A stretch of 32,130 nucleotides of DNA from Rhodoferax sp. (GTDB taxonomy: Bacteria; Pseudomonadota; Gammaproteobacteria; Burkholderiales; Burkholderiaceae_C): NCBI GenBank assembly GCA_021738345.1, contig JAIPCE010000022.1, positions 1 through 32,130 of the forward strand, read 5' to 3'. The notes below the pieces were generated by a model. That model was not told the DNA's origin and did not search any database. It saw only the letters and a list, made by a program, of their open reading frames with translations. Each line of letters starts with the position of its first letter. The first letter of the stretch is position 1. The translations under genes were made by a program, and so were the position numbers. Shown piece after piece: positions 23,939-32,130 of this stretch.

Positions 23939-25384
23939 TCAGCCCCCAATCGACAGCGCGACTGCCTGCAAGATCTGGGTGATGGGCTCTGGCGTGTAGG
24001 TCCCCAGCATGATCAAAATGCCGACAAAGCCCAGCTTGGGCAGGGTGGTGACGAGGGTTTCGTGCACTGGTGGACCCTCACGTTTGGAAGTACCCCAGAG
24101 CATCGGGAATACGGTGCGCCCGGTGGCCACAAAAATCACCGTCAGCATCACGCACATGAGGGTGAACGCCATGAGGTTGCCGGCTTGCACAATCCCCGAG
24201 AGGATCAGCATCTCGGCCAAAAAGCTTGCAAATGGTGGGAAACCCAGCAAGGCAAAAATTCCCACAGTAAACAGCAGGCCAGAAAAAGGCATGACGCGAA
24301 TGACTCCCGACAGCGGCGCGACGTCATTGGTGCCGTAGGCGGCGCGTAGCCGGCCGGCGGTCAAGAACAGCAAGGCCTTGACAAACGCATTGCTCACGGT
24401 ATATAGCACCACGCCATAGGCGGCCGCTTTCCCGACCGACAGCCCCAGCGCAATGACGCCAGAGGAACTGATGCACGCATAGGCAATCAGGCGCTTGTAA
24501 TTGCGCGCTGCCATGACCTGCACCGCGGCCACCACCAGCGACAGATAGCCCATCACGAGAAACTCCTGCGACACAAACCCGGTTTCCACGCCACGCAGCA
24601 CCTGCAGAATGCGAAACACTGCGACCATGCTGATGTTGAACTGCACCGCCGCCAGCAGGGCGCTGGTGCTCGTCGGGGCCGCCTCATAGGTCTCGGGCAG
24701 CCAGCTATAGAGCGGTGCCAGGCCCAATTTGCCGCCCAGCCCAAACAGCATGAATGACAGCCCCAGCCGCTGCCAGCCATCGCCCTGCGCGGTGAGGGCG
24801 CCGGCAAGCTGGTCCACCGCGAAGCTGATCGGCACGCCCCTAAGGTGCGCCGACTGCGTCAGGCACATGAAGCCCAGAAACGTGATGGCCAGCGTCATCG
24901 CTGAAAACAGCATATAGCGCCAGGCCACGGCCCGGGGGTCGCTTGCATCGCCGCGCGCCACCAGCGGCGCCGCACAAAGGGTGCTGACTTCGATCAGCAC
25001 CCACAGCAGCACCAGATGGTTGCACAGCACCCCCAGATTGACCGCCAGCATGAACAGCAGCATGAGTGAGGCGCGCGACCGGATGTCACGCATCAGAATG
25101 GCGGAGCTGCGCTCGCGTGAAAACATATACACGCTGATGCCCAGAAACACCGTGTTCATGACCACGACAAACAGCAGCGAAGTGGCATCGAGGACAAAAT
25201 AGCGCTGGGCAAAATAGATCGGTAATTTTTCGAGGGGATGCGTCAGGAACACGCCCACCGATAGGCACCAGACCAATAAGGCGAGCCCGACCAACCCCGA
25301 TGCAACCCATCGCGAGTGCGCATCAGGCGCGCTCGCCGTAGCCGTCGCCGTCGCGTCGATCGGGCCCGCCAGCAGAGCCTTCAT
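23939..25384 (-). CDS. hyfF: Hydrogenase-4-like membrane subunit F (antiporter/NuoN-like)
   Basis: A 481-residue integral membrane protein with about 13-14 helices of the Mrp/complex I antiporter family. Ion-path residues are kept: Glu132 in VLIEVSTL, Lys219 in GGKLGLAPLYSWLPE and Lys336 in NAFVKALLFL. The first 24 residues contain an Ala-Thr alternation (ATATATASA), an unusual soluble lead before the first helix. Its ATG overlaps the stop of the HyfE-like gene (ATGA), and the large-subunit gene follows after five bases. It would be one of two pumping modules in this complex. Confidence 0.93.
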   Translation of the reverse strand: MKALLAGPIDATATATASAPDAHSRWVASGLVGLALLVWCLSVGVFLTHPLEKLPIYFAQRYFVLDATSLLFVVVMNTVFLGISVYMFSRERSSAILMRDIRSRASLMLLFMLAVNLGVLCNHLVLLWVLIEVSTLCAAPLVARGDASDPRAVAWRYMLFSAMTLAITFLGFMCLTQSAHLRGVPISFAVDQLAGALTAQGDGWQRLGLSFMLFGLGGKLGLAPLYSWLPETYEAAPTSTSALLAAVQFNISMVAVFRILQVLRGVETGFVSQEFLVMGYLSLVVAAVQVMAARNYKRLIAYACISSSGVIALGLSVGKAAAYGVVLYTVSNAFVKALLFLTAGRLRAAYGTNDVAPLSGVIRVMPFSGLLFTVGIFALLGFPPFASFLAEMLILSGIVQAGNLMAFTLMCVMLTVIFVATGRTVFPMLWGTSKREGPPVHETLVTTLPKLGFVGILIMLGTYTPEPITQILQAVALSIGG

Positions 25385-25971
25385 GGCATTGCTTTCGGTG
25401 CGGCGTGCCGACTACGCACCAGCCAGCACCCGACCCACACGGTCAACACATAGACACCGCTCAGGGCCAGATGGATCGTCAGGGGCCAGGGTGCGGCCAT
25501 GAGCGACTCAAACAAGGCCAGGGCGTTTTCCATGAAGAGCAGGGCCACCAGCTGCGCGGCAGGTTCATGGTTGGTGGCGAGCACCAAAAAAGCAATCATG
25601 ACCGTAGCGGCGACCACGCCCAGTGTCATGGAGCGTATATCTGCCCGTGCGCCGTCGCCAAACTTGAAGGCCAGAATAATCAGGCTGATAGCAACACCCC
25701 AGGCAAACAGGTTGGACGGCATCAGGTCTTGCCGAGCCGCTCGGTCCAGCTGCAGTGCGCGGCGCAGCAGGGTGGGCACCAGCCAGGCCCGTACCAGCAG
25801 CACTTCAAGCCCGCCCAGCAGCGCGTGCGCTGACAGCGCATGGTGCTGGTTCAGGCCCATCCAGCCCAGCGCCAAGGCTTGCAAGCTAAGCCACAGAGGG
25901 GCAGCCCCTACCTTGCCAAAAAACACCGGAATAATGGTGGCTATCAGACAAAAAATCAGCGGCAACGTCAT
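25381..25971 (-). CDS. hyfE: Hydrogenase-4-like membrane subunit E (NuoK-like)
   Basis: A 196-residue membrane protein with about six helices. ATG 25971 overlaps the HyfC-like stop (ATGA), which fixes the start; a longer frame upstream would be antisense-like and charged. A Glu in a membrane helix (FMENALALFESLM, about residue 150) corresponds to the conserved acidic position of HyfE/NuoK proteins. The C-terminus overlaps the next gene by four bases. The call rests on operon position, hydrophobic pattern and the MENALALFE motif. Confidence 0.87.
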   Translation of the reverse strand: MTLPLIFCLIATIIPVFFGKVGAAPLWLSLQALALGWMGLNQHHALSAHALLGGLEVLLVRAWLVPTLLRRALQLDRAARQDLMPSNLFAWGVAISLIILAFKFGDGARADIRSMTLGVVAATVMIAFLVLATNHEPAAQLVALLFMENALALFESLMAAPWPLTIHLALSGVYVLTVWVGCWLVRSRHAAPKAMP

Positions 25972-26915
25972 GACCGTGTTGCCCCCATACCGATGACCAG
26001 CATGGTGAAAACGCCCGCACCGGACGCAATCAGCACATAGCGCGGCACCCATTGCAGGGGCAGGCGCGCCATCAATGACTCGACGCAGCCCACCACCATG
26101 GCCACCAGCAGCACCAGGCCGACACCGACCAGCACCGCGGCTACTGGCGCGCTCAAGGGGTCAAAAGGATTCAAGACGGTGGCAATCAGACCGGCATAGA
26201 GACTGATCTTGAGTGCTGCGGCGTATTGCATGGCCGCCAGCTCAGGGCCGCTGTGGTCAAGAATCATGACCTCATGGACCATGGTGAGTTCGAGGTGGGT
26301 TAGCGGGTCGTCGACCGGGACGCGGGCGGCCTCGGTCTGCAGCAAGATGAACAGCAGCAGCACGAGCGGAACGACGATGAATCCGTATAGGTGCGTATTA
26401 TGCAAATGCCCCAGCAGATCGGCAAAGCTGCTCAGCCCCGTGGCGGTGCCAGCGCTGCCCAGCAGCAAAAAAAGCGCCGGCTCGGCAAAGCTTCCAAAGC
26501 TTGCTTCACGGGAAGCGCCCATGCCTTCAAACGCACTACCCACGTCCATGGCCGCCAGCATCAGCGCCAGGCGCGCCAGGCCCAACGTGTAGGCCACCAC
26601 AATAAAGTCGTGCGAAAACTGCAGCGGCGCAAACTGGCCGAACAGGGGCGCCATGCACAGCGCAAAGAGTCCGCAGACCAGCACTACATAGGGTGCCAGG
26701 CGAAACAAAGGGCTGGCGACCTGGCTGAGCACCGGCCGTTTGCCCAACAAGCGGCGCAGATCGTAGGCTGATTGCAGCAATTTGGGGCCTTTGCGTCCGG
26801 CCCACCACGATTTGGTCCGGTTGATGACCCCCACCAGCACAATCGGCAAGGTAAGCGCCAAGGCCAGATGGATAGCGGTCAAAGCCAGGTGTGTTGCGGT
26901 CAATGCCAGACTCAT
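25968..26915 (-). CDS. hyfC: Hydrogenase-4-like membrane subunit C (NuoH/HycD-like)
   Basis: A 315-residue membrane protein of the NuoH family, which anchors the soluble arm and forms the link to the pumping modules. Family features are NRTKSWWAGRKGPKLLQSAY after the first helix, AMDVGSAFEGMGASREASFG, PVDDPLTHLELTMVHE with its acidic cluster, and LDHSGPELA. The first helix is built from a seven-residue repeat (LALTAxH). ATG 26915 overlaps the HyfB-like stop (ATGA). GASRE and ELTMVHE are typical for hydrogenase rather than complex I NuoH. Confidence 0.93.
   Translation of the reverse strand: MSLALTATHLALTAIHLALALTLPIVLVGVINRTKSWWAGRKGPKLLQSAYDLRRLLGKRPVLSQVASPLFRLAPYVVLVCGLFALCMAPLFGQFAPLQFSHDFIVVAYTLGLARLALMLAAMDVGSAFEGMGASREASFGSFAEPALFLLLGSAGTATGLSSFADLLGHLHNTHLYGFIVVPLVLLLFILLQTEAARVPVDDPLTHLELTMVHEVMILDHSGPELAAMQYAAALKISLYAGLIATVLNPFDPLSAPVAAVLVGVGLVLLVAMVVGCVESLMARLPLQWVPRYVLIASGAGVFTMLVIGMGATRS
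26863..26915 (-). repeat. 21-base imperfect tandem repeat at the start of the HyfC-like gene
   Basis: Two 21-base units (26863-26883 and 26884-26904) and a partial third (26905-26915) each begin gccag on the + strand and share the core gcggtcaa. They encode the heptads LALTAIH and LALTATH and then LALSM at the N-terminus. The unit length keeps the frame. Confidence 0.8.
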
Positions 26916-28918
26916 GGCAGCGGCCCCAGCGCCAGCACGACCAGCGTAGACATGCTGACGATGGCCGCCAGCGCAACCGCAAAGGCCAGGCGCGGGTCGT
27001 CTTCATGCATCAGCCTGGAGATGTTGCTGGCCGAGTCGTCGCCGTGGCCGATCACGTTGTACAGCCGCCGCTCCACGGCATCGACACAGTTGGTAATCAG
27101 ATAACTGTCTTGCGGGAAATAGCCGAGTGCGGGTTTTTGCCGTCTGAGTATCAGCAGTACGCCCTTGAACTGCGCTGCAAAGTCGCGAGAAAAGCTGCTG
27201 CCGGTGTACTGCATGCGGGTGTTGGGCGCGGTGTAGCCACAACCCCAAGTTGCATTGCGGTGGGCCAACTTGCCGGGTAAGCGCTTGCCAAGCCACCAGG
27301 CTAGGACGATCAGGACCGCAACGCCGACAGAAATCGCACCCAGTCGGGTCAGCGCGACGGAGATGCCGTGCAGGGTTTCATCGGTGCGGACCTGTGGCAG
27401 GCCACGCAAAAACAAGGCGGTCGGTGCCGCCACCATGGCAAAGCCGAGGGTTGGCACCAGCCCTAAAATCACCGACCCGGCGGCATGGATAGCCATGGGC
27501 ACCAGCATCCAGCGGTTCGCCTCGCGGGCCTCGGGCAGGCTGTCATCGCGCGCAGAACCCAAAAAAATCACGCCAAACGCCCGCGTGATGCTCAAGGCCG
27601 ATACCGCCCCGACAAAAGCCAGCGCGGCCGCCGACAGCGCCAGGGTCAGTTTGGCCCAGATGTCAATCGGCTCTCCGGTAAACAGGCCCGAATAAATCAA
27701 AAACTCGCTGGCAAAGCCGTTGAACGGCGGCAGCGCAGAAATGGCGACACCACCGATCAGAAAGCACGCGGCGGTCATTGGCATGTGACGCGCCAGACCG
27801 CCCAGGCGCTCCATGTCGATCACCTGCTTGACCTGGTAGACGCAGCCGGCGGCATAGAACAACTGGCATTTGAAAAACGCATGGTTCAGCACATGCAGCA
27901 AACCACCGCCAAAACCGAGCGCCACCAAACCTGGCGATTCCCAACTCAGGCCTAGGCAACCCACGCCAAAACCTATTCCCGCAATGCCCACGTTTTCGGT
28001 CGACGAGTAGCCCAGCAGGCGCTTGAGGTCGCGTTGTCCCACGGTGTACAGGCCACCCACCACGGCGGAGCAGACAGAGAACGCGATCAGGAACCAGCCC
28101 ATCCAGGCATCGGGCTTGCCCGAAATCATGAGGAAATGCACCAAGGCATAGAGCCCGGCCTTGTGGATCACGCCCGACATCAGTGCCGACACATGGGCCG
28201 GCGCGGCCGCGTGCGCACGCGGTAGCCAGGAGTGGAACGGGAAAAAAGCCGATTTCAGGCCAAAACTGGTCACCAGCAGCAAAAACACGGTGTTGCGCAC
28301 GGCGCCAGAGTGGTCGCGCATCCAGTCGCCGTAATCATCGAGGTACCATGACTCGGTGTGGGTGTACAAGATCATCACGGCGGCCACCAGAAACATCAGC
28401 CCCGCGTGGGTCGAGACCAGGTAATTGAAGCCGGCAAAGCGTACCTTCTGATTGGTGTAGTCCCAGATCACCAAGAGCCAGGCTGACAGCGCCGCAATTT
28501 CCCAGCCCATCAGGAAGGTCACCGCATGTTCACCGGTGTAGACCAGGATGAACGAGAGCGAAATCATGTTGAGCAGGCCAAAGTGCACGCCCACATGACG
28601 CGGACCGTCAAAGTACTTGCGCAAGTAGCCCACGGCATACACCGCACCGAGCAGCGTCATCGGCAGTGACCAACTCAGAAAGAAGGCACCGAGTGCGTCC
28701 AGCCTGAAATGCAGTGCGCCAATCGGGTGTGCCCAGGGGATTTCCAGCGTCAGATCGGGACCACCTGCCAGTACCGGCACCACCGCCAGCAGCACCAGCA
28801 CCGTGGCGAATGCCTGCGACGCCAGCCCAAAGCCTGAGCGCACCCTGTTCTTGAGGGGTAACAGACACAGCGCCCCACCCAGCATCAAGACCAGAACGGC
28901 GGCCACTAGCTGTGACAT
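26912..28918 (-). CDS. hyfB: Hydrogenase-4-like membrane subunit B (antiporter/NuoL-like)
   Basis: The largest membrane subunit, 668 residues with about 14-16 helices. Antiporter-type ion-path residues are present: Glu140 (MGWEIAALSAW), Lys222 (FGLKSAFFPFHSWLP), His252-Lys253 (GVIHKAGLYAL) and Lys350 (HAFFKCQLFY). The C-terminal segment NATWGCGYTAPNTRMQYTGS is a mark of HyfB/HycC rather than NuoL. It is the first gene of the six-gene unit and begins 52 bases after metG on the same strand, so it may be read from the metG promoter. Each of the next three junctions is a four-base overlap, pointing to balanced synthesis of the complex. Confidence 0.94.
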   Translation of the reverse strand: MSQLVAAVLVLMLGGALCLLPLKNRVRSGFGLASQAFATVLVLLAVVPVLAGGPDLTLEIPWAHPIGALHFRLDALGAFFLSWSLPMTLLGAVYAVGYLRKYFDGPRHVGVHFGLLNMISLSFILVYTGEHAVTFLMGWEIAALSAWLLVIWDYTNQKVRFAGFNYLVSTHAGLMFLVAAVMILYTHTESWYLDDYGDWMRDHSGAVRNTVFLLLVTSFGLKSAFFPFHSWLPRAHAAAPAHVSALMSGVIHKAGLYALVHFLMISGKPDAWMGWFLIAFSVCSAVVGGLYTVGQRDLKRLLGYSSTENVGIAGIGFGVGCLGLSWESPGLVALGFGGGLLHVLNHAFFKCQLFYAAGCVYQVKQVIDMERLGGLARHMPMTAACFLIGGVAISALPPFNGFASEFLIYSGLFTGEPIDIWAKLTLALSAAALAFVGAVSALSITRAFGVIFLGSARDDSLPEAREANRWMLVPMAIHAAGSVILGLVPTLGFAMVAAPTALFLRGLPQVRTDETLHGISVALTRLGAISVGVAVLIVLAWWLGKRLPGKLAHRNATWGCGYTAPNTRMQYTGSSFSRDFAAQFKGVLLILRRQKPALGYFPQDSYLITNCVDAVERRLYNVIGHGDDSASNISRLMHEDDPRLAFAVALAAIVSMSTLVVLALGPLP

Positions 28919-28932
28919 GCTATGCCCCGCAT

Positions 28933-28966
28933 CTGAAACGCCATCAATCGACTACGCTTGTTTCAG
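28933..28966. promoter_or_regulatory. Inverted repeat in the metG-hyfB gap
   Basis: CTGAAAC (28933-28939) and GTTTCAG (28960-28966) form a perfect 7-bp inverted repeat with a 20-base spacer. It fills most of the 52-base gap between metG and the hydrogenase-like operon. The spacing, two helical turns between half-site edges, would suit a dimeric regulator. No T-run follows, so it is not a good terminator. Confidence 0.4.
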
Positions 28967-28970
28967 GTCT

Positions 28971-31172
28971 CTAGTGCACCCGCATTCCTGGTTGCGCGCC
29001 GGCAAGGGGCTCCAGCAGGTATATACCCGGCTGGGCTTTTTCATCCGCATGGCTGGCAGCGAGCACCATGCCCTCGCTGATCCCGAACTTCATTTTTCGC
29101 GGTGCCAGGTTGGCCACCCACACAGTCAGCTTGCCGACCAGTTGCTCGGGCTGGTAGGCGCTGGCAATGCCGGAAAACACATTGCGCGTCATTGGCTGGC
29201 CGACACCATCGACTTCGCCCGCATCGAGCGTCAACTGCAACAACTTGCTTGACCCCGCTACCGCTTGGCACTGCACGATGCGTGCAATCCGCAGATCGAT
29301 CTTGGCAAACTCGTCGATGCTGATGGTGGGGGCAATCGCTTCGCCGCCGGGGGAGGGTTGTCCAAGGCCGGTTTTTTTGGGGACTGCGTTTGAAGCACCG
29401 GTGTCTGCGGACTGGCTGCCCGGATGCGTTGCTGAGGCCGCATTGGCCGCAGTCGGTTGCGTGCTAGCCGTGGCCCCAGTGTCTGCCGAGGGGACCTCAA
29501 ACAAGGCATCCAATTGCTTGGCATCGACGCGCTGCATCAGGTGCTGATAGCTGCCTATGGCGTGACCGACCCGCAGCGGCTCGGTGATGTTGGCAAAGCT
29601 GATCGGCTCGATCTGCAGGAATTTTTCGACCTGCTGTGCAAGCGCCGGCAGAACCGGCTTCAGGTAGCAAGTCAGAATGCGAAACGCCTTGATGCACACG
29701 GTGCACACGTCTTGCAGGCGCGCCTCTTGCCCGGGGTTTTTGGCCAGGTCCCAGGGCTTGTTGGCATCGACATAGGCATTCACACGGTCGGCCAGCAGCA
29801 TGGTTTGGCGCAAGGCCTTGGCATATTCCCGGGTCTCATAAAACTGCTCAATGAGCGGGCGCTCGCTGCGCAAATGGTGCAGCATGGCCGCGCCGTCTTC
29901 TGATACGACGCCCAGCCGGCCCGCGAAACGCTTGGTCAAGAAGCCGGCCGCGCGGCTCGCAATATTGATGTATTTGCCAATCAGATCGCTGTTGACCCTG
30001 GCCATGAAGTCGTCGGCGTTGAAATCTATGTCTTCGTTGCGCGCGCTTAATTTCGCGGCCAGATAGTAGCGCAGCCATTCCGGGTTCATGCCCAGGCGCA
30101 GGTATTTGAGCGGGTCCAGGCCGGTGCCGCGGCTCTTGCTCATTTTTTCGCCGTTGTTGACGGTCAGAAAGCCGTGCACAAACACGTTGTCAGGCACCTT
30201 GCGGCCGCTGAAATGCAGGGTTGCGGGCCAAAAAAGCGTGTGAAACGTGACGATGTCCTTGCCAATGAAGTGGTACTGCTCCAGTTCGGGGTTGGCCATG
30301 TAGCGCTCGTAGTCCTGCCCGCGTTTCTCGAGCAGGTTTTTTAGCGAAGCAAGGTAGCCGATGGGCGCATCGAGCCAGACATAAAAATACTTGCCCGGTG
30401 CATCGGGAATTTCGATGCCGAAGTAGGGTGCATCGCGGGAAATGTCCCAGTCGCCCAGGCCATCGCTGGTGCTTCCATCGGGGTTGGTGCGCACGGTAAA
30501 CCATTCCTTGACCTTGTTCGCGACCTCTGGCTGCAACTTGCCGTCCTGCGTCCACTGGCTCAGGTAGGCCACACAGCGCGGATCCGAAAGCTTGAAGAAA
30601 AAATGCTCCGAATCGCGCAGTTCAGGGGTGGCACCCGAGAGTGCAGAGTACGGGTTGATGAGGTCGGTCGGCGCATAAACGGCGCCACACGACTCACAGT
30701 TGTCGCCGTACTGGTCTTTGGCGTGGCACTTGGGGCATTCGCCCTTGATAAAGCGGTCCGGCAGGAACATGTTCTTTTGTGGGTCAAAGAACTGTGCAAT
30801 GGTGCGCGCCTCTATCAACGACCCGTCTGGGTTGTCGCGCAAATCAATATAAATCTGGCGCGCCAGGGCGTGGTTTTCGGGTCCGTCGGTGCTGTGCCAG
30901 TTGTCAAAGCCAATGTGAAATCCATCCATGTACTGCGCTCGCCCGGCCGCAATGTCGGCCACAAACTGCTGTGGCGTCTTGCCCGCTTTTTCGGCAGCAA
31001 TCATGATTGGTGCGCCATGGGTGTCGTCGGCACACACAAAATCGACTGCCAGACCCATCATGCGCTGGTATCGGACCCAGATATCGGCCTGGGTATATTC
31101 CATGATGTGGCCAATGTGAAACGGGGCATTGGCGTAAGGGAGGGCTGTGGTGACGAAAAGTTGGCGCGGCAT
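28971..31172 (-). CDS. metG: Methionyl-tRNA synthetase with C-terminal tRNA-binding domain
   Basis: Charges tRNA-Met with methionine. The 733 residues comprise a class I Rossmann domain with HIGH at 19-22, a zinc knuckle with Cys146, 149, 159 and 162, KMSKS at 343-347, the anticodon-binding helical domain and an EMAP/Trbp111-type tRNA-binding domain (about 625-733: [32 protein letters not shown]). A long Ala/Thr/Ser/Gly-rich linker (about 555-620) joins the last two and is longer than in E. coli MetG (about 677 residues). Upstream, TAAAAT at 31207-31202 may be the -10 element. It precedes the hydrogenase-like operon on the same strand. Confidence 0.97.
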   Translation of the reverse strand: MPRQLFVTTALPYANAPFHIGHIMEYTQADIWVRYQRMMGLAVDFVCADDTHGAPIMIAAEKAGKTPQQFVADIAAGRAQYMDGFHIGFDNWHSTDGPENHALARQIYIDLRDNPDGSLIEARTIAQFFDPQKNMFLPDRFIKGECPKCHAKDQYGDNCESCGAVYAPTDLINPYSALSGATPELRDSEHFFFKLSDPRCVAYLSQWTQDGKLQPEVANKVKEWFTVRTNPDGSTSDGLGDWDISRDAPYFGIEIPDAPGKYFYVWLDAPIGYLASLKNLLEKRGQDYERYMANPELEQYHFIGKDIVTFHTLFWPATLHFSGRKVPDNVFVHGFLTVNNGEKMSKSRGTGLDPLKYLRLGMNPEWLRYYLAAKLSARNEDIDFNADDFMARVNSDLIGKYINIASRAAGFLTKRFAGRLGVVSEDGAAMLHHLRSERPLIEQFYETREYAKALRQTMLLADRVNAYVDANKPWDLAKNPGQEARLQDVCTVCIKAFRILTCYLKPVLPALAQQVEKFLQIEPISFANITEPLRVGHAIGSYQHLMQRVDAKQLDALFEVPSADTGATASTQPTAANAASATHPGSQSADTGASNAVPKKTGLGQPSPGGEAIAPTISIDEFAKIDLRIARIVQCQAVAGSSKLLQLTLDAGEVDGVGQPMTRNVFSGIASAYQPEQLVGKLTVWVANLAPRKMKFGISEGMVLAASHADEKAQPGIYLLEPLAGAQPGMRVH

Positions 31173-31201
31173 GAAACAAGGCTTTCAACGGACAGCCGCC
31201 G

Positions 31202-31207
31202 ATTTTA
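31202..31207 (-). promoter_or_regulatory. Possible -10 element of metG
   Basis: TAAAAT on the minus strand, about 30 bases before the metG ATG, matches five of six consensus bases. No convincing -35 box is seen at 16-18 bases upstream, so the call is tentative. Confidence 0.25.
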
Positions 31208-31330
31208 GTCCCGTGGGAGTGTGCGCCCCCGCTTGTCGGTACGTCGGCTACTTCGGCTGCACAAAGAGCAGTGCCATCGCGTCGGGCCTGCGAAGGCGGC
31301 CATACAGGCAGGTCCGGTGCGCAGCCCGGT

Positions 31331-31987
31331 TTACTTCAGCAATTGGGGCCACAAGGTGGGCGGGATGCTCGCCACGTATTCAAAGCCGCTCGCGCCACCA
31401 GGGCGAATGACCACGACCGTACCTTCGGGTTTGACAAAGTAGCCGATCAGGTCCGCCATGTTGGGGGCGTGGGCCACAATGACCCGGTTGCTGCCGGGAG
31501 GCACCGGAGCCGACAACAGTGCGCGGGTGGCTTGCAGGATCGGTTTCTTCTCCTCACTCGTGAGGTTGGCGGTGTACATCAGGTTGTTGTCTTGTTTGAG
31601 CGCTTCGCGCAGCGTAGGGAAGGCCAATTCTGAGGTCTCACGGGTCCGGCACAAGGGGCTGTGAAAGACCTCGAGTACCGGAATTTTTGCCCGGCGCAGC
31701 GCTTGCCCCACGGCGACTGCCACTTTACGCCCCTCCTCATTGAGAACCCGCTGGGTGCTGCAGTCGGAGAGGTCGACCTTGGGTGCCCGGTCGGCCCGGC
31801 TGTTGTCGGTGGTGCCATGCCGCATGTAGAGCACAAAACCGCCTTTCTGCAGTTGCCCGACTAGTGCAGCGTCGGCGAAACGCTCGACAAAGGCCGGCGT
31901 GGGGTCGGCGGCGTGCGCGCTGACCAGCAAAAAGCCTGACAAAACAACGGTGAACAATGTGCCAATGCGACGCACGGGGAAAGGCAT
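31331..31987 (-). CDS. Secreted histidine phosphatase family protein
   Basis: A 218-residue exported member of the phosphoglycerate-mutase-like superfamily. The signal peptide covers residues 1-27 (LFTVVLSGFLLVSAHA). The catalytic motif is MRHGTTDN (phospho-acceptor His), SPLCRTRETSELAF gives the second Arg, and VIVAHAPNM the second catalytic His. All core residues are present, so activity is likely, but the substrate is unknown. ATG 31987 has GAAGGAG nine bases ahead, a strong ribosome site; a start further upstream in the same frame is not needed. Confidence 0.93.
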   Translation of the reverse strand: MPFPVRRIGTLFTVVLSGFLLVSAHAADPTPAFVERFADAALVGQLQKGGFVLYMRHGTTDNSRADRAPKVDLSDCSTQRVLNEEGRKVAVAVGQALRRAKIPVLEVFHSPLCRTRETSELAFPTLREALKQDNNLMYTANLTSEEKKPILQATRALLSAPVPPGSNRVIVAHAPNMADLIGYFVKPEGTVVVIRPGGASGFEYVASIPPTLWPQLLK

Positions 31988-32060
31988 GGTTCTGACTCCT
32001 TCAAAGAGCATTTTAGGCGCAAGCCTTTGGGTGCGATTCAAAGTGATGTGGACTCTTATT

Positions 32061-32096
32061 CCCTCGCCCCAGCGGGGAGAGGGTTAGGGTGAGGGC
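32061..32096. repeat. REP-like intergenic repeat
   Basis: CCCTCGCCCC-AGC-GGGGAGAGGG (32061-32083) forms a 10-bp stem with one mismatch, followed by TTAGGGTGAGGG. The motif with CCCTC/GAGGG arms and the TTAGGGTGAGGG tail resembles a widely scattered intergenic element in proteobacteria. Only one copy is seen in this window, so its repeated nature is from memory. Confidence 0.6.
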
Positions 32097-32130
32097 TGGA
32101 TGTTTTGCATTATTGAAAGAATTTTGGACC

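Noticed and set aside
22602-23999. Long open frame on the + strand (465 codons)
   Set aside because: It is antisense to the large-subunit gene, its translation resembles no family, and it arises from the GC-rich codon bias of the real gene.
21675-28918. Ordinary respiratory complex I (nuo) fragment
   Set aside because: The gene set and order (B, C, E, F, G, I), the fused NuoC/NuoD-like subunit with GPVHAGVIEPGHF, and the HyfB-type C-terminus fit group 4 hydrogenase relatives. nuoE, F, G and the other nuo genes are absent.
21675-28918. Functional H2-evolving hydrogenase 4 / formate hydrogenlyase
   Set aside because: The large subunit lacks all canonical NiFe-ligand motifs, and no maturation or formate dehydrogenase genes are present.

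Overview
The window reads as chromosomal DNA of a GC-rich betaproteobacterium of the Burkholderiales, most like Comamonadaceae (Rhodoferax/Polaromonas type). The reasons are the glnA - small secreted protein - ntrB - ntrC order, the style of the encoded proteins, and the mix of DUF2069, DUF4337, YihY and MetY-type genes. This placement comes from gene content and recalled family resemblance, not from a database search. No rRNA, tRNA, CRISPR, transposase or phage gene was found, and no gene-free stretch exceeds 300 bases.

Layout. 1-4538 (+): end of glutamine synthetase with a clear terminator, a small secreted coiled-coil protein, then the NtrB/NtrC nitrogen two-component system. 4632-5747 (+): alanine dehydrogenase. 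5751-6545 (-): exodeoxyribonuclease III. 6591-10717 (-): a periplasmic copper-handling operon, read right to left as small secreted protein, TolC-like outer-membrane factor, Tat-exported multicopper oxidase (frameshifted here), cupredoxin and CusF-like protein. 10867-14636 (-): DUF2069 protein, FAD-linked oxidase joined in frame to thymidylate synthase, dihydrofolate reductase and DUF4337 protein. 14643-15878 (+): YihY membrane protein. 15919-18056 (-): O-acetylhomoserine sulfhydrylase and an alpha/beta hydrolase. 18147-18608 (+): CBS-domain protein. 18620-20404 (-): cytochrome b561 with two YceI proteins. 20573-21655 (+): chorismate synthase. 21675-28918 (-): a six-gene membrane complex homologous to group 4 [NiFe] hydrogenases. 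28971-31172 (-): methionyl-tRNA synthetase. 31331-31987 (-): secreted histidine phosphatase, followed by a repeat element near the right edge.

How the genes work together. GlnA/NtrB/NtrC is the usual nitrogen-sensing module, and the GS carries the adenylylation-site motif. ThyA and FolA form the dTMP/folate pair (ThyA makes dihydrofolate, FolA re-reduces it). The copper operon combines export and periplasmic Cu(I) oxidation or chaperoning. The b561-YceI trio is a common envelope redox cluster.

Most notable points. (1) The hydrogenase-like complex keeps its iron-sulfur wiring and its antiporter-type ion-pumping subunits. Its large subunit has lost both CxxC motifs that bind nickel-iron, which makes it an 'energy-converting hydrogenase-related' (Ehr-like) complex with unknown chemistry. 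It lies directly behind metG with no maturation genes in view. (2) An FAD-dependent dehydrogenase runs without a stop codon into thymidylate synthase, which has no ATG of its own at the usual place. (3) The multicopper oxidase is broken by one extra base in a run of six C. (4) A hexanucleotide tandem repeat lies between the b561 operon and aroC, and a 21-base tandem repeat encodes the N-terminus of the HyfC-like subunit.
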